From positions 26,536-90,535 of the forward strand of contig JAKBBK010000002.1 in the NCBI GenBank assembly GCA_021808525.1: a stretch of DNA of 64,000 bases, in the 5' to 3' direction. The stretch is from Pseudomonadota bacterium. GTDB taxonomy: Bacteria > Pseudomonadota > Gammaproteobacteria > Burkholderiales > Burkholderiaceae_C. The notes below the pieces were generated by a model. It did no database searches. It saw only the letters and a program-made list of their open reading frames with translations, and had not been told where the DNA came from. The position numbers and the translations under genes are program-made. Shown one piece after another: positions 23,838-32,659 of this stretch; positions within the stretch are counted from its first letter, which is position 1, and every line of letters starts with the position of its first letter.

Positions 23838-24983
23838 TCAGGTCCAGCCGGGGCAGATGCGCGCGTGCAGGTGCACGAGGTCCATCTGGCTGTGGGTTCC
23901 GGTTTTCTGGAAAATCTGCTTGAGGTGGCTGCGCACGGTGTTCTCCGACACGTGCAGCGACGCGGCGATCGCCGCCAGGGAGCGGCCGCCGTAGATCAGC
24001 GAGCTCACCCGGGCCTGCGCCAGCGTGAGCTCGTAGTGCCGCGCGAACACGCAGCGCAGGGCGTCGTGGCTGGCGTTCGCGCAGCGCACCGAGAGCAGCG
24101 CCAGCGGGCGGCGGCTGCCGGCACCGCGCTGGAACACGGGCCCGGTGCGGCGGACCACGACCACCAGCGGCTGCGCGCCGGCCGTGCCGGCGAGGCTCAG
24201 CACCTGGGGCTGCTCCCCGGCCGCGGGGTCGTCGCAGGCGCGCGCGATGGCCTCGCGCAGCCGGCGCTGCTCGGCCGGGTTGGCGGCGCGCAGGGTCTGC
24301 TCCTCGGCGGCCAGTCCGCCGCGCTCCTGCAACAACTGCTCGGCCATGCGGTTGCGGTGCACCAGGCGTGCCTCGCGGCTGACCAGCATGAGCGCCTGCG
24401 ACTCGTCATCGCTCAGCGCCAGCAGGGCCTGGGACATGTCGGCCGCTTCCTGCCAGCGCCACTGGCTTTCGAGCGACAGCGCGACATGCGCCAGCATCTG
24501 CTGCAGCTCCCCGCGCTCGCTGTCACCGAAGCCCTGCCGGGATTCCGAACGCAGGGCACTCAGGAAATGCATGCCCTGGCGGTCGCGGCGCAGCACTCCG
24601 CACAACCTGTGCAGCAGCCCGCGGGGCCGCAGGAAATCCCGGTAGAAATCCGTGCGTCGAAGGTCGTGGGGGCTGATCAGGTCTTCCCCGGCCACCACGC
24701 GGCCCGCCACATAGTCCTCGCTGGACAGGAACCAGGGGTTGCGCGCCGAGAACGCGGCCATCTGGGCACAGAAGTCCGCATCCAGCGGCGCCTCGAACAG
24801 CGCCGACTCGGCACCGCTGTCGAAGTCGTGATGCCCGATCATGACCACGCTGGCGCCCAGGCGCTGGCGCATGCCCTCGAGGGCGGCCGGCCAGGCCTGC
24901 GGGTCGATGCTGGCGCCATGGATCGAGCGCGCGAGATCGGCCAGCGACGCGTGCTCCGGATCGGGCCCATGCGAAGCGTACAT
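23838..24983 (-). CDS. LuxR-family transcriptional regulator
   Basis: A 381-residue regulator. The last 65 residues are a LuxR/GerE helix-turn-helix (YELTLAQARVSSLIYGG then LAAIAASLHVSENTVRSHLKQIFQKTGTHSQ). The N-terminal 300 residues form a PAS/GAF-like sensor region without a receiver aspartate, so it is probably ligand-controlled rather than phosphorylated. The ATG at 24983 has GGAG 8 bases before it; the open frame further upstream overlaps the divergent promoter and is unlikely to be translated. It is divergent from the transporter-kinase gene and upstream of crcB and the amide cluster, making it a candidate local regulator. Confidence 0.85.
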   Translation of the reverse strand: MYASHGPDPEHASLADLARSIHGASIDPQAWPAALEGMRQRLGASVVMIGHHDFDSGAESALFEAPLDADFCAQMAAFSARNPWFLSSEDYVAGRVVAGEDLISPHDLRRTDFYRDFLRPRGLLHRLCGVLRRDRQGMHFLSALRSESRQGFGDSERGELQQMLAHVALSLESQWRWQEAADMSQALLALSDDESQALMLVSREARLVHRNRMAEQLLQERGGLAAEEQTLRAANPAEQRRLREAIARACDDPAAGEQPQVLSLAGTAGAQPLVVVVRRTGPVFQRGAGSRRPLALLSVRCANASHDALRCVFARHYELTLAQARVSSLIYGGRSLAAIAASLHVSENTVRSHLKQIFQKTGTHSQMDLVHLHARICPGWT

Positions 24984-25260
24984 GCCTTGGTCTCCATCGC
25001 CACGCGTGGGTCGTGGCGCGGCGTGCCGTATCCGCGGGGCGCAAGCCCGCGCTCCGGTCCGGACGCCGCCTGTTTGAATTTCGCGCATTATTTGGCCCAG
25101 CGCAGGCGCTGTCAAACCATCTGCAAGGTCTGCTTTCACCCAAACGGATGTTGCACGGCGCAACCGGGCAAGCGACACTTGCGCAGCTTGCATCGCGCAC
25201 GGCCGCCCGCCGTGTCGCTCCGAGCGGGCGCGGAGCGTCCGCAAGACACCATCGAGGACC
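24984..25260. promoter_or_regulatory. Divergent control region, LuxR gene / NCS1-histidine kinase gene
   Basis: 277 bases between divergent starts, more A/T-rich around 25070-25140. A degenerate match to the 18-bp palindrome (TTCACCCAAACGGATG, 25135-25150) lies in the middle. I could not fix a -35/-10 pair with confidence. Confidence 0.4.
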
Positions 25261-27996
25261 ATGAGTCGCAGCCGCAGACAGTACCAGTCCTGGGTGGCCA
25301 ACGAGTCGCTGGAAGACTACGCGCTGCGCTACACGGCCAGTTCCTACCGCCGGTGGAGTCCGTCGGTGGTGGCCAACACCGCGCTGGGCGGGATTTCCTT
25401 CCTGGGGCTGGAGGCGATCGGCGCCAACATCACGCTGAGCTACGGTTTCGGCAGCGCCCTGGCCGCGGTGTTCGCGGTCTCGCTGCTGATCTTCCTGGTC
25501 AGCAAGCCCATCGCCTACTGGTGTGCCGCCGCCAACGTGGACATCGACCTGCTGACCCGCGGCGCCGGCTTCGGTTACATCGGCTCCACGCTGACCTCGC
25601 TGATCTACGCCGCCTTCACCCTGATCTTCTTCGCCATCGAGACGGCCATCTGGGCGCAGGCGCTGCAACTCGGCTTCGGGCTGAACCTGGCGCTGGGCTA
25701 CCTGATCTGCTCCCTGGTGATCCTGCCCATCGTGTTCTTCGGCGTCACCTGGATCAATCGCCTGCAGTCCTGGACCCAGCCGGTGTGGCTGCTGATGATG
25801 GTGCTGCCCTTCCTGTTCATCGTCGGCCGGGACCCGCAGGCGCTCCGCGCCTGGGTCGACTTCCCGGGCCGCGCCGGCACGGGCAGCGGCTTCGACCTGC
25901 TGACCTTCGGCGCGGCCTCCGGGGTCCTGTTCGCGCTCATCGCGCAGATCGGGGAACAGGCCGACTACCTGCGCTTCCTGCCGCCACGCACCGAGTCCAA
26001 CCGCCGCTCGTGGTGGGCCGCCATGGTCGCCGCGGGCCCGGGCTGGATTGTGATCGGTGCCCTGAAAATTCTCGCCGGCGGGCTGCTGGCGGTGCTGGCC
26101 TTGCGCCTGGGCAGCACCGCGGCGCAGGCCACCGAGCCGGTGCGCATGTACTACCACGCCTACCGCGCGATGATGGCGTCGCCGGCGCTGGCGCTGGGGC
26201 TCGCGGTGGTGTTCGTCACCGTCTCGCAACTCAAGATCAATGTCACCAATGCCTACAGCGGCTCGCTGGCCTGGTCGAACTGTTTCGTGCGCCTGGCGCA
26301 CTTCCATCCCGGGCGCGTGGTCTGGCTGGTGTTCAACGTGGTGGTGGCCCTGCTGCTGGCGCTGCTGGGGATCTTCGCCACCCTGCAGCTCGTGCTCTCG
26401 GTCTACGCCACCACGGCGATCGCGTGGATCGGCGCCCTGGTGGCCGACCTGGTGGTACTCAAGCGGGTCGGGATCAGCCCGCCCTACATCGAGTTCAAGC
26501 GCGCCCACCTGTACAACATCAATCCGGTGGGCTGCGGAGCCATGCTGCTGGCCAGCCTGGTCGGGATGCTGGCCTATGCCGGCTTGTTCGGCCGCGCCGC
26601 CTCGGCCTTCTTCGGCTATCTCACCCTGGCCACCGCCTTCTGCGCCGCCATCGGCATCGGCTACGCGACCCGGGGGCGTTACTACCTGGCGCGCCCCGAC
26701 CTGCATTACCGCCATCGCGAGAGCGCCCAGCTGGTGCAATGCTGCATCTGCGAGCGCGAGTACGAGGCACCGGACATGACCGATTGCCCCTTCTACCGCG
26801 GCCCGATCTGCTCGCTGTGCTGCGGCCTCGACCTGCACTGCCATGATCTGTGCAAGACGCCGCAGGCACCCGCCGCCGCGGCCGGTGCTCCGGCGGCCGC
26901 GATCGGCTTCCAGCCCCATGTGCTGCGGCGGGTCGGGCGTTTCCTCGTCCTGTTCGCCGGCACCGCCGCGCTGCTGGGCGCCACCTTCGTGCTGACCTAC
27001 CGCCTGATGGGCCTGGACCGGCAGGGGGCCGATGGCGCCATGGTCAACGTGCTGTGGCGCCTGTATCTGGCCACCCTGCTGCTGGCCTCGCTGGCCGTGT
27101 GGTGGGTGGTGCTGTTCCACGAGGGCAGCGAGCAGGCGGAGCGAGATCTGCTGGAGTCGATGGATGACCTGGAGCGCGCCCGTCGGCATCTGGTCGAATC
27201 GGAAAAACTCGCGGCGCTGGGCGGCCTGGTCGCGGGGGTGGCGCATGAAATCAATACGCCCGCGGGAATCGCCATCAGCACAGCGTCCTTTCTGGGCGAC
27301 CGCACGCGGGACGTGCAGGAGCAGTTCGATCGCGGAAGCCTCGATCCGGGGGAACAGTCGCAGTACCTGCGCGACGCCGCCGACTCGGCCCGGCTTCTGC
27401 AGTCCAACGCCCAGCGCATCGGGCAGCTGGTGCGCAACTTCAAGCGTCTGGGGGTCGACCAGATCACCGAGTCGCGCAGGCGCTTCGAGCTGCGTGCGCA
27501 CGTCGAACAAGTGCTGCGCGAGCTGGCGCCCCGGCTGCAGGCCGCCGGGGTCGAGGTGCGCCTGGACATGCCCGAGGGCATCGAGCTGCACAGCTATGCT
27601 CTGTCGCTGGAGCAGGTGATCAGCAACCTGGTGGTCAACTCCCTGCAGCATGGCTTCGTGCACGCCAGCGGGGGGCGCATCGACATCCAGGCACGTGTGG
27701 TCGAGGAGATCGTGGAATTGCATTACAGCGACAGCGGACCCGGCATCGACCCCGCGCTGCGAGCCAGGGTGTTCGAGCCTTTTTTCACCACCCAGCGCCT
27801 GGCGGGGGGCAGCGGCCTGGGACTGTTCATCGTGCACCAGGTGGTGACCCAGCAGCTCGGAGGCAGTGTCGAGCTGGGCGAGCCGGCGGGGCGGGGCGCG
27901 CATTTCCTGTTGCGCATCCCCCTGCAGGCCCGGCATTCGGGGCGCCTGGGCACGGCGCTGCGCTGGCAGGCGCCGGGAGGCGGCGATGCAGCCTGA
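25261..27996 (+). CDS. NCS1-type transporter fused to a sensor histidine kinase through a Cys-rich module
   Basis: A 911-residue inner-membrane protein. Residues 30 to about 480 form an NCS1-type (purine/cytosine/hydantoin/allantoin) transporter with about 12 helices. Residues 494-531 form a Cys/His cluster: C494, C495, C497, C509, C517, C520, C521, H526, C527, H528 and C531. Two more helices follow (about 555-580 and 600-620). The kinase has an H-box AGVAHEINTPAG with H662, an N-box NLVVNSLQHG near 790, and DSGPGID and GGSGLGLFIVHQ glycine boxes. Such fusions (compare CbrA with an SLC5 transporter) may sense a solute directly or couple flux to signalling. It overlaps the next gene, a response regulator, by 11 bases. 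The likely ligand is a small nitrogen compound, inferred from the adjacent amide cluster. Confidence 0.85.
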   Translation: MSRSRRQYQSWVANESLEDYALRYTASSYRRWSPSVVANTALGGISFLGLEAIGANITLSYGFGSALAAVFAVSLLIFLVSKPIAYWCAAANVDIDLLTRGAGFGYIGSTLTSLIYAAFTLIFFAIETAIWAQALQLGFGLNLALGYLICSLVILPIVFFGVTWINRLQSWTQPVWLLMMVLPFLFIVGRDPQALRAWVDFPGRAGTGSGFDLLTFGAASGVLFALIAQIGEQADYLRFLPPRTESNRRSWWAAMVAAGPGWIVIGALKILAGGLLAVLALRLGSTAAQATEPVRMYYHAYRAMMASPALALGLAVVFVTVSQLKINVTNAYSGSLAWSNCFVRLAHFHPGRVVWLVFNVVVALLLALLGIFATLQLVLSVYATTAIAWIGALVADLVVLKRVGISPPYIEFKRAHLYNINPVGCGAMLLASLVGMLAYAGLFGRAASAFFGYLTLATAFCAAIGIGYATRGRYYLARPDLHYRHRESAQLVQCCICEREYEAPDMTDCPFYRGPICSLCCGLDLHCHDLCKTPQAPAAAAGAPAAAIGFQPHVLRRVGRFLVLFAGTAALLGATFVLTYRLMGLDRQGADGAMVNVLWRLYLATLLLASLAVWWVVLFHEGSEQAERDLLESMDDLERARRHLVESEKLAALGGLVAGVAHEINTPAGIAISTASFLGDRTRDVQEQFDRGSLDPGEQSQYLRDAADSARLLQSNAQRIGQLVRNFKRLGVDQITESRRRFELRAHVEQVLRELAPRLQAAGVEVRLDMPEGIELHSYALSLEQVISNLVVNSLQHGFVHASGGRIDIQARVVEEIVELHYSDSGPGIDPALRARVFEPFFTTQRLAGGSGLGLFIVHQVVTQQLGGSVELGEPAGRGAHFLLRIPLQARHSGRLGTALRWQAPGGGDAA

Positions 27997-29254
27997 GACC
28001 CAGACGACGACCGCGGCCTGCGCACCCTGGAAGGTGCTGCTGGTCGATGACGAACCCGCGGTGCACGAGGTCTCGCAACTGATCCTGCGGGGACTGCGCT
28101 TCGAGGGAGCCGCCGTGGACCTGCTGAGCGCGGCCTCGGCGGCGCAGGCGCGGGACCTGCTCGGGCGCCATCCGGACATCGCGCTGGTGCTGCTCGACGT
28201 GGTGATGGAGACCGACGACGCGGGCATGCACCTGGTCGAATTCGTGCGCCGCAAGCTCGGCAACCACGACATGCAGATCATCGTGCGCACCGGCCAGCCC
28301 GGCATGGCGCCCGAGCGCGAGGTGATCGTCGACTACGAGATCAACGGATACCTGCTCAAGACCGAGATCACCGCGCAACGCCTGCATTCGACGGTCATCG
28401 CGGCGCTGCGCGGCTACAGCCGCGCACGCTCGCTCGGCGGCCATGGCGGCCGAGGCGACGCCGAGGGGCGGGCGCGCGACCTGGAACTGGCCGGGGAGCT
28501 GGACGACGCCGCGCCCGAAGGGCGCATCGTCCTGCAGGCGCAGGCCCAGCTCCGGCTGGACTCGCTGAGCATGTACGGGGTCGAGCTGATCGCCAAGTGG
28601 AAGACTCGTCGCGGTCTGCTGTCGACCGAACAGGTGGCCGATCGTCTGGGCATGGGCGCGCCGCGGGTGCGCACGATGCGCTGGCTGCTCGGGCAAGGCG
28701 TGTCGTGGGCTCGCCATTGGCAGGCCCAGTTCGGCAGCGGGCTGCGGGTGAGCCTTCCGCTGATCGGGGAGTTCCTGGACGACCCCCCGTACCTGCAGCA
28801 ATTGCTGCAGGCCCTGGGCGAGCTGAGCGCTCCCTCGCTGCAGATCGACCTGTGGCTGAGCCAGGCCGTGGTGCAGCGCGCCGAATCCAGTCTGCTCGAG
28901 GCCATGCAACGTCTGCGCCAGACGGGGGTCGGTTTCGTGTTTCGTGACTTCGGCGCGGCGACCATCGCGCTTCCCTACCTGAGCAGCCTGGGCTTCGAGT
29001 CGCTGCGACTGCCGCGGTGCTTTGTCGACGGCGTGGCCGAGGAGCCGCAACGCGCGGCCATGGCGCGCTCGCTGATCGCGCTGGCGCAGACCCTGGGGGC
29101 GCTCACCATCGCCGACGGCGTGGGCTCCGATGCCGACCTCCAGTTCCTGCGCTGGGAAGGCTGCGAGGTAGGCCAGGGGCCGGCCATGGCGCGCGCCAGC
29201 GCGCCCTCGGAGCTGGTCCACGACCTGAACGAAGGCTCGCGCACCGCCCACTGA
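27986..29254 (+). CDS. Response regulator with a catalytically degenerate EAL domain
   Basis: A 422-residue protein. Residues 15-140 form a receiver domain with D21/D22, phospho-acceptor D71 and K125; IIVRTGQPGMAPEREVIV is typical of receivers joined to DUF3369 or cyclic-di-GMP domains. Residues 180-410 align with an EAL domain, but the catalytic residues are lost: EAL reads ELI, the NVSA block reads VSLP, ELTES reads DLWLS, DDFG reads RDFG, LKID reads LRLP and AEGVE reads ADGVG. It therefore cannot be a working phosphodiesterase and may bind cyclic-di-GMP or a protein partner. Its start overlaps the histidine kinase gene, so it is the obvious phosphorylation target. Confidence 0.85.
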   Translation: MQPETQTTTAACAPWKVLLVDDEPAVHEVSQLILRGLRFEGAAVDLLSAASAAQARDLLGRHPDIALVLLDVVMETDDAGMHLVEFVRRKLGNHDMQIIVRTGQPGMAPEREVIVDYEINGYLLKTEITAQRLHSTVIAALRGYSRARSLGGHGGRGDAEGRARDLELAGELDDAAPEGRIVLQAQAQLRLDSLSMYGVELIAKWKTRRGLLSTEQVADRLGMGAPRVRTMRWLLGQGVSWARHWQAQFGSGLRVSLPLIGEFLDDPPYLQQLLQALGELSAPSLQIDLWLSQAVVQRAESSLLEAMQRLRQTGVGFVFRDFGAATIALPYLSSLGFESLRLPRCFVDGVAEEPQRAAMARSLIALAQTLGALTIADGVGSDADLQFLRWEGCEVGQGPAMARASAPSELVHDLNEGSRTAH

Positions 29255-29297
29255 GCGCCGTGCCGCCGGGGGAACCCGCCTGGCCATGCGGCAGACG

Positions 29298-29361
29298 TTA
29301 CGAAACGTAAGAAACGTAAGATCATCTAATTGTCATTGCATGGGAAAATTTCCCATTTAAA
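29298..29361 (+). promoter_or_regulatory. Promoter region with tandem and palindromic operators
   Basis: TTACG AAA CGTAA (29298-29310) is an inverted repeat, and GAAACGTAA occurs twice in tandem (29302-29310, 29311-29319). TTGTCA (29330-29335) resembles a -35 box and TTTAAA (29356-29361) a poor -10 at wide spacing. Between them lies the perfect palindrome ATGGGAAAATTTCCCAT (29340-29356). The cluster lies 58-121 bases before the next start and is strikingly A/T-rich, as expected for a regulated promoter. Confidence 0.5.
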
Positions 29362-29418
29362 GTGTGTTCCACGATGTGAAGCGGTGCTGTCCCATGCACC
29401 ATCCCCTTGGAGGTCACG

Positions 29419-30552
29419 ATGCAACAAGCCATTCTTCCCGGCACGGTCGACGCGATGCGAGCGCCGCCGGCCGCCCAACGATCCGGCGCCACCGCCGCCG
29501 AATCCACCTCCCAGGGCCTGCGCTCGGCGAAGGCGGCCTACACGGTGCGTCGCATCGCTCTCGAGCAACGGAAGGGACTGGCCCTGGTCGAGGCCTCTCC
29601 GCGTGCCGGCGACCTGGTCGTCGCCCGGGTCACGCAGCTGGGCATGCACCAGCACCTGGAATCGGCCGACGGACGCCGGCAACGCCTGTGGCCCGGCGAC
29701 ACCATCGTCGTCGCCTACGGCCAGCGCTACGCGCCGGACCAGTTCGAGGCGGTGATCCCCGAGGATCTTTCCCCCTGTCATCTGGTGGCCGGCGGAGGCG
29801 TGGCCGCCAGGGTCCTGAGCCGGCACGCCAGCATCAAGCCCGCCACGCAGATCACTCCCCTGGGCCTGCTGGCCGACTCCCAGGGCGTGCTCAACCTGCG
29901 GCGCGCTGCCCTGGGAGGCGCCCGCGGGCGTGCGCCCCTGTGCATCGCGGTGCTGGGCTCGAGCATGAACGCCGGCAAGACGACCACCGCCGCCCATCTC
30001 ATCGCGGGACTGCAGCGCGCGGGGATGCGCGTGGGCGCGGCGAAGATCACCGGCACCGGCGCCGGCGGCGACCGCTGGCTCATGCAGGACGCCGGGGCGT
30101 CGCCCGTGCTGGACTTCACCGACATGGGCCACGCATCCACCGCGGGCCTGGATCCGGCGATCGTGGAGCGCATCCTGGGCGATCTCTCGGGACACCTGGC
30201 CTCCACCGGGGTCGATTGCGCGGTCATCGAAGTAGCCGATGGCCTGCTGCAGCGCGAAACCTCGGCGCTGGTGCAATCCCGCCTGTTCGCGAAGGTGGTC
30301 GATGCCGTGGTCTTCGCCGCGCCGGATGCCATGAGCGCCATCGCTGGAGTCGCCTGGCTCGAGCAGCGCGGCCTTCCCGTCGTGGCGGTCAGCGGCGTGC
30401 TCACGGCCTCCCCGCTGGCCACGCGGGAGGCCGGGGCCGCCTTGAAGGTTCCCACCTGCACCATCGAGGAACTCTCGACTCCGGCCGTGCTGTGCGGCGT
30501 GCTTCCCAAGCTGCCCGATCTTCTGGAGCGCCTGCGCCGGCGCGGCGAGTGA
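29419..30552 (+). CDS. P-loop NTPase of unknown function (DUF1611/MobB-like)
   Basis: A 377-residue cytosolic protein. A Walker A loop, GSSMNAGKTTTAAHLI, lies at about residues 178-193, followed by KITGTGAGGDRW and DCAVIEVADGLLQRE, a pattern seen in DUF1611 and MobB-type GTPases. The N-terminal 150 residues form a separate beta-rich domain with no family I recognise. GGAGGT stands 5 bases before the ATG. It is first in a three-gene operon: the next start (hydrolase) overlaps its stop by one base as TGATG. It could act in amino-acid or cofactor handling, but nothing in the sequence settles this. Confidence 0.65.
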   Translation: MQQAILPGTVDAMRAPPAAQRSGATAAESTSQGLRSAKAAYTVRRIALEQRKGLALVEASPRAGDLVVARVTQLGMHQHLESADGRRQRLWPGDTIVVAYGQRYAPDQFEAVIPEDLSPCHLVAGGGVAARVLSRHASIKPATQITPLGLLADSQGVLNLRRAALGGARGRAPLCIAVLGSSMNAGKTTTAAHLIAGLQRAGMRVGAAKITGTGAGGDRWLMQDAGASPVLDFTDMGHASTAGLDPAIVERILGDLSGHLASTGVDCAVIEVADGLLQRETSALVQSRLFAKVVDAVVFAAPDAMSAIAGVAWLEQRGLPVVAVSGVLTASPLATREAGAALKVPTCTIEELSTPAVLCGVLPKLPDLLERLRRRGE

Positions 30553-31415
30553 TGCCCATGGCGAGCGACCCCGTTGCCGAGCCCGCGGCGCGACGCTTCG
30601 GAGCCCTGAACTACTGGTTTCAGCAGGCTCCAGGCGCCGCCCCGTGCGCGAGCCTGCTGATTGCCGTGCACGGAGTGCGCCGCAATGCACCCGAGCAACT
30701 GCGGGCTTTTTCCGCGCAGGCTCGCACGCGCGGCTGCCATCTGCTCGTGCCCTGCTTCGACGCCCGGCACTATCCCGACTATCAGCGTCTCGGGCGCCCG
30801 GGGCACGGTCAGCGAGCCGACCTGCACCTGATCGCACTGGTCGCGGATCTGGCCGGAGACCACGGCTTCGACCCCTGCGCCCTGCGCATGTTCGGCCATT
30901 CGGGCGGTGCGCAGTTCGTGCACAGGTTCGTCATGGCCCACCCCGACATGGTCCGGCGCTACGCCCTGAGCGCGCCCGGCTGGTACACATTCCCCGACGA
31001 GGCCCTCCACTTCCCCCTGGGTACCGCGCATCCCCCCGCGGAATTCCCCCGTCTGGAGGCCTGGCGCTATCTGCGCGTGCCGGGGCGCGTGTTCGTGGGC
31101 CAGCGCGAGCATGCGCACAGCAGGCTGCTGCGCCGCGACGAGCGACTCGACCAGGCCCAGGGGCGCACGCGCCTCGAGCGTGCGCGCAGCTGGGTGCAGG
31201 CCATGCTGGCGGCGGCGCGAGCGCAATCCCTCCAGGCCAGCCTGGACCTGATCGAACTCCCCGAGGGCGCGCATGGATTCGGCGGCCTCGTCAGACGCAC
31301 CGCCCTGGTGTCCCAGGTCCTGGATTTCCTGGTTCCCGAAACCGGATCCCGCCCCAGCGGGCGGATCGTGGCCCCGCAAGCCCATGCCCCATCCACAGAC
31401 CTTGCACGCGTTTGA
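30552..31415 (+). CDS. Alpha/beta hydrolase
   Basis: A 287-residue alpha/beta-hydrolase-fold protein. LLIAVHGVRRN supplies the oxyanion-hole strand, FGHSGGAQFVHRF the nucleophile elbow with the catalytic Ser, and LPEGAHGFGG the catalytic His near the C-terminus. There is no signal peptide. It is like esterase/PHB-depolymerase-type proteins of unknown substrate. It is translationally coupled on both sides: start overlapping the P-loop gene stop (TGATG), and its last 32 bases overlapping the MFS gene. A second ATG two codons in could also serve as start. Confidence 0.75.
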   Translation: MPMASDPVAEPAARRFGALNYWFQQAPGAAPCASLLIAVHGVRRNAPEQLRAFSAQARTRGCHLLVPCFDARHYPDYQRLGRPGHGQRADLHLIALVADLAGDHGFDPCALRMFGHSGGAQFVHRFVMAHPDMVRRYALSAPGWYTFPDEALHFPLGTAHPPAEFPRLEAWRYLRVPGRVFVGQREHAHSRLLRRDERLDQAQGRTRLERARSWVQAMLAAARAQSLQASLDLIELPEGAHGFGGLVRRTALVSQVLDFLVPETGSRPSGRIVAPQAHAPSTDLARV

Positions 31416-32652
31416 ACGCGATCGACGGCTGCTGATCGCTGCCCGCGGGTTCCGCAGCATCGCCCAGGGGGTCCTCGCAGCGGACTTCGCCCTGTTCCTG
31501 CGCGCCAGCGCCTGGGATGCCGCGCGCATCGGAGCCGTACTGGCCGGCGGCCTGGCCTTCGCCGTCGTGCTCACCCTGCTCGCGGCGGCCAGCGACCGCT
31601 GGGGGCGCAAGCGATTCCTGCTCGGCTACGAGATCCTGTACGTGCTGAGTTGTGCCGCGGCGAGCCTGCATCCCTCCGGAGCCGTGCTCTCGCTGGCGGC
31701 CATCACCGGGGCCTTCGGCCGGGGCGCGAACGGATCGGCCGGGCCCTTCGGATCCATCGAACAGGCCTGGCTGACCCAGGGGCTGCGCAAAAGCGAGCCA
31801 CTCACCCGCCTGCTCAGTCTGAACACCAGCTTCGGCTTCGCGGGCATGGCCGTCGGCGCCGCTCTGGGCGCGCTGCCGGCGCTGGGCCACGTAGCGCCGA
31901 CCCGCGCCGCCGACTACCACCTCATCTTTCCCCTCGCGCTCGTGTTCGCCCTGGCCTGTCTGGCCTGTGTGGCGCTGGCCCGCGACCGGCATGGGCGGGA
32001 GCGCGAAGCCATCGAGCCCGAGCCCGGACGCGAGCGCGACACGCGCAGGGGAGAGAACCGCCATCTTCGCAACCTGGGACTGGTGAATCTCCTGCAAGGC
32101 GCGGGCATCGGGCTGTCCGGGCCCCTGGTCTCCTACTGGTTCGCCAGGCGCTTCGGGCTCGGCCCGGGGCAGATCGCCCCCCTGATGGCGGCGGGCTTCG
32201 TCGCTGCCGCCCTGAGCGCGCCGCTGGGAGCGCGCCTGACTTCGCGCCTGGGCTTGATGGGGGCCATCGTTCCGCTGCGCGTGGCCGCGCTGGTGGCGCT
32301 GGTGCTCATGCCCCTGGCGCCCGGGCCGGCCTGGGCCATGGCCGCCTATCTCCTGCACAAGACCCTCAATCGCAGCACCAACGGACTTCGCGCCGCCGTC
32401 ACCGCCCGGCTGGTGCGCAACCATCGCAGGGGTTTCGCGGGCGCGATCAGCTCCATCGCGCGCCAGGTCCCGCGCTCCCTCGGGCCCCTCGTCGCCGGAG
32501 TCATGATGGACAGCGGATGGTTGGCCGCGCCCTTCCTGCTGGGCGCCAGCTTCCAGGCCGCGTATCTGTACCTTTACCAATCCCGCTTCCGCGCCAGCGC
32601 CGCCGCCGAGACCGATCCCTACCCCGTCGGCCCCAAGCTGGAATCGTCCTGA
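31384..32652 (+). CDS. MFS transporter
   Basis: A 422-residue major-facilitator carrier with about 12 hydrophobic helices. The loop between helices 2 and 3 carries SDRWGRKRFLLG, the MFS signature D-x-x-G-R-R/K. A long charged cytoplasmic loop (RDRHGREREAIEPEPGR) separates the two six-helix halves. The start at 31384 lies inside the hydrolase gene end, so the P-loop protein, hydrolase and carrier belong to one operon. The substrate is not evident; the context suggests import or export of the compound handled by the hydrolase. Confidence 0.85.
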   Translation: MPHPQTLHAFERDRRLLIAARGFRSIAQGVLAADFALFLRASAWDAARIGAVLAGGLAFAVVLTLLAAASDRWGRKRFLLGYEILYVLSCAAASLHPSGAVLSLAAITGAFGRGANGSAGPFGSIEQAWLTQGLRKSEPLTRLLSLNTSFGFAGMAVGAALGALPALGHVAPTRAADYHLIFPLALVFALACLACVALARDRHGREREAIEPEPGRERDTRRGENRHLRNLGLVNLLQGAGIGLSGPLVSYWFARRFGLGPGQIAPLMAAGFVAAALSAPLGARLTSRLGLMGAIVPLRVAALVALVLMPLAPGPAWAMAAYLLHKTLNRSTNGLRAAVTARLVRNHRRGFAGAISSIARQVPRSLGPLVAGVMMDSGWLAAPFLLGASFQAAYLYLYQSRFRASAAAETDPYPVGPKLESS

Positions 32653-32659
32653 CGAGGGC

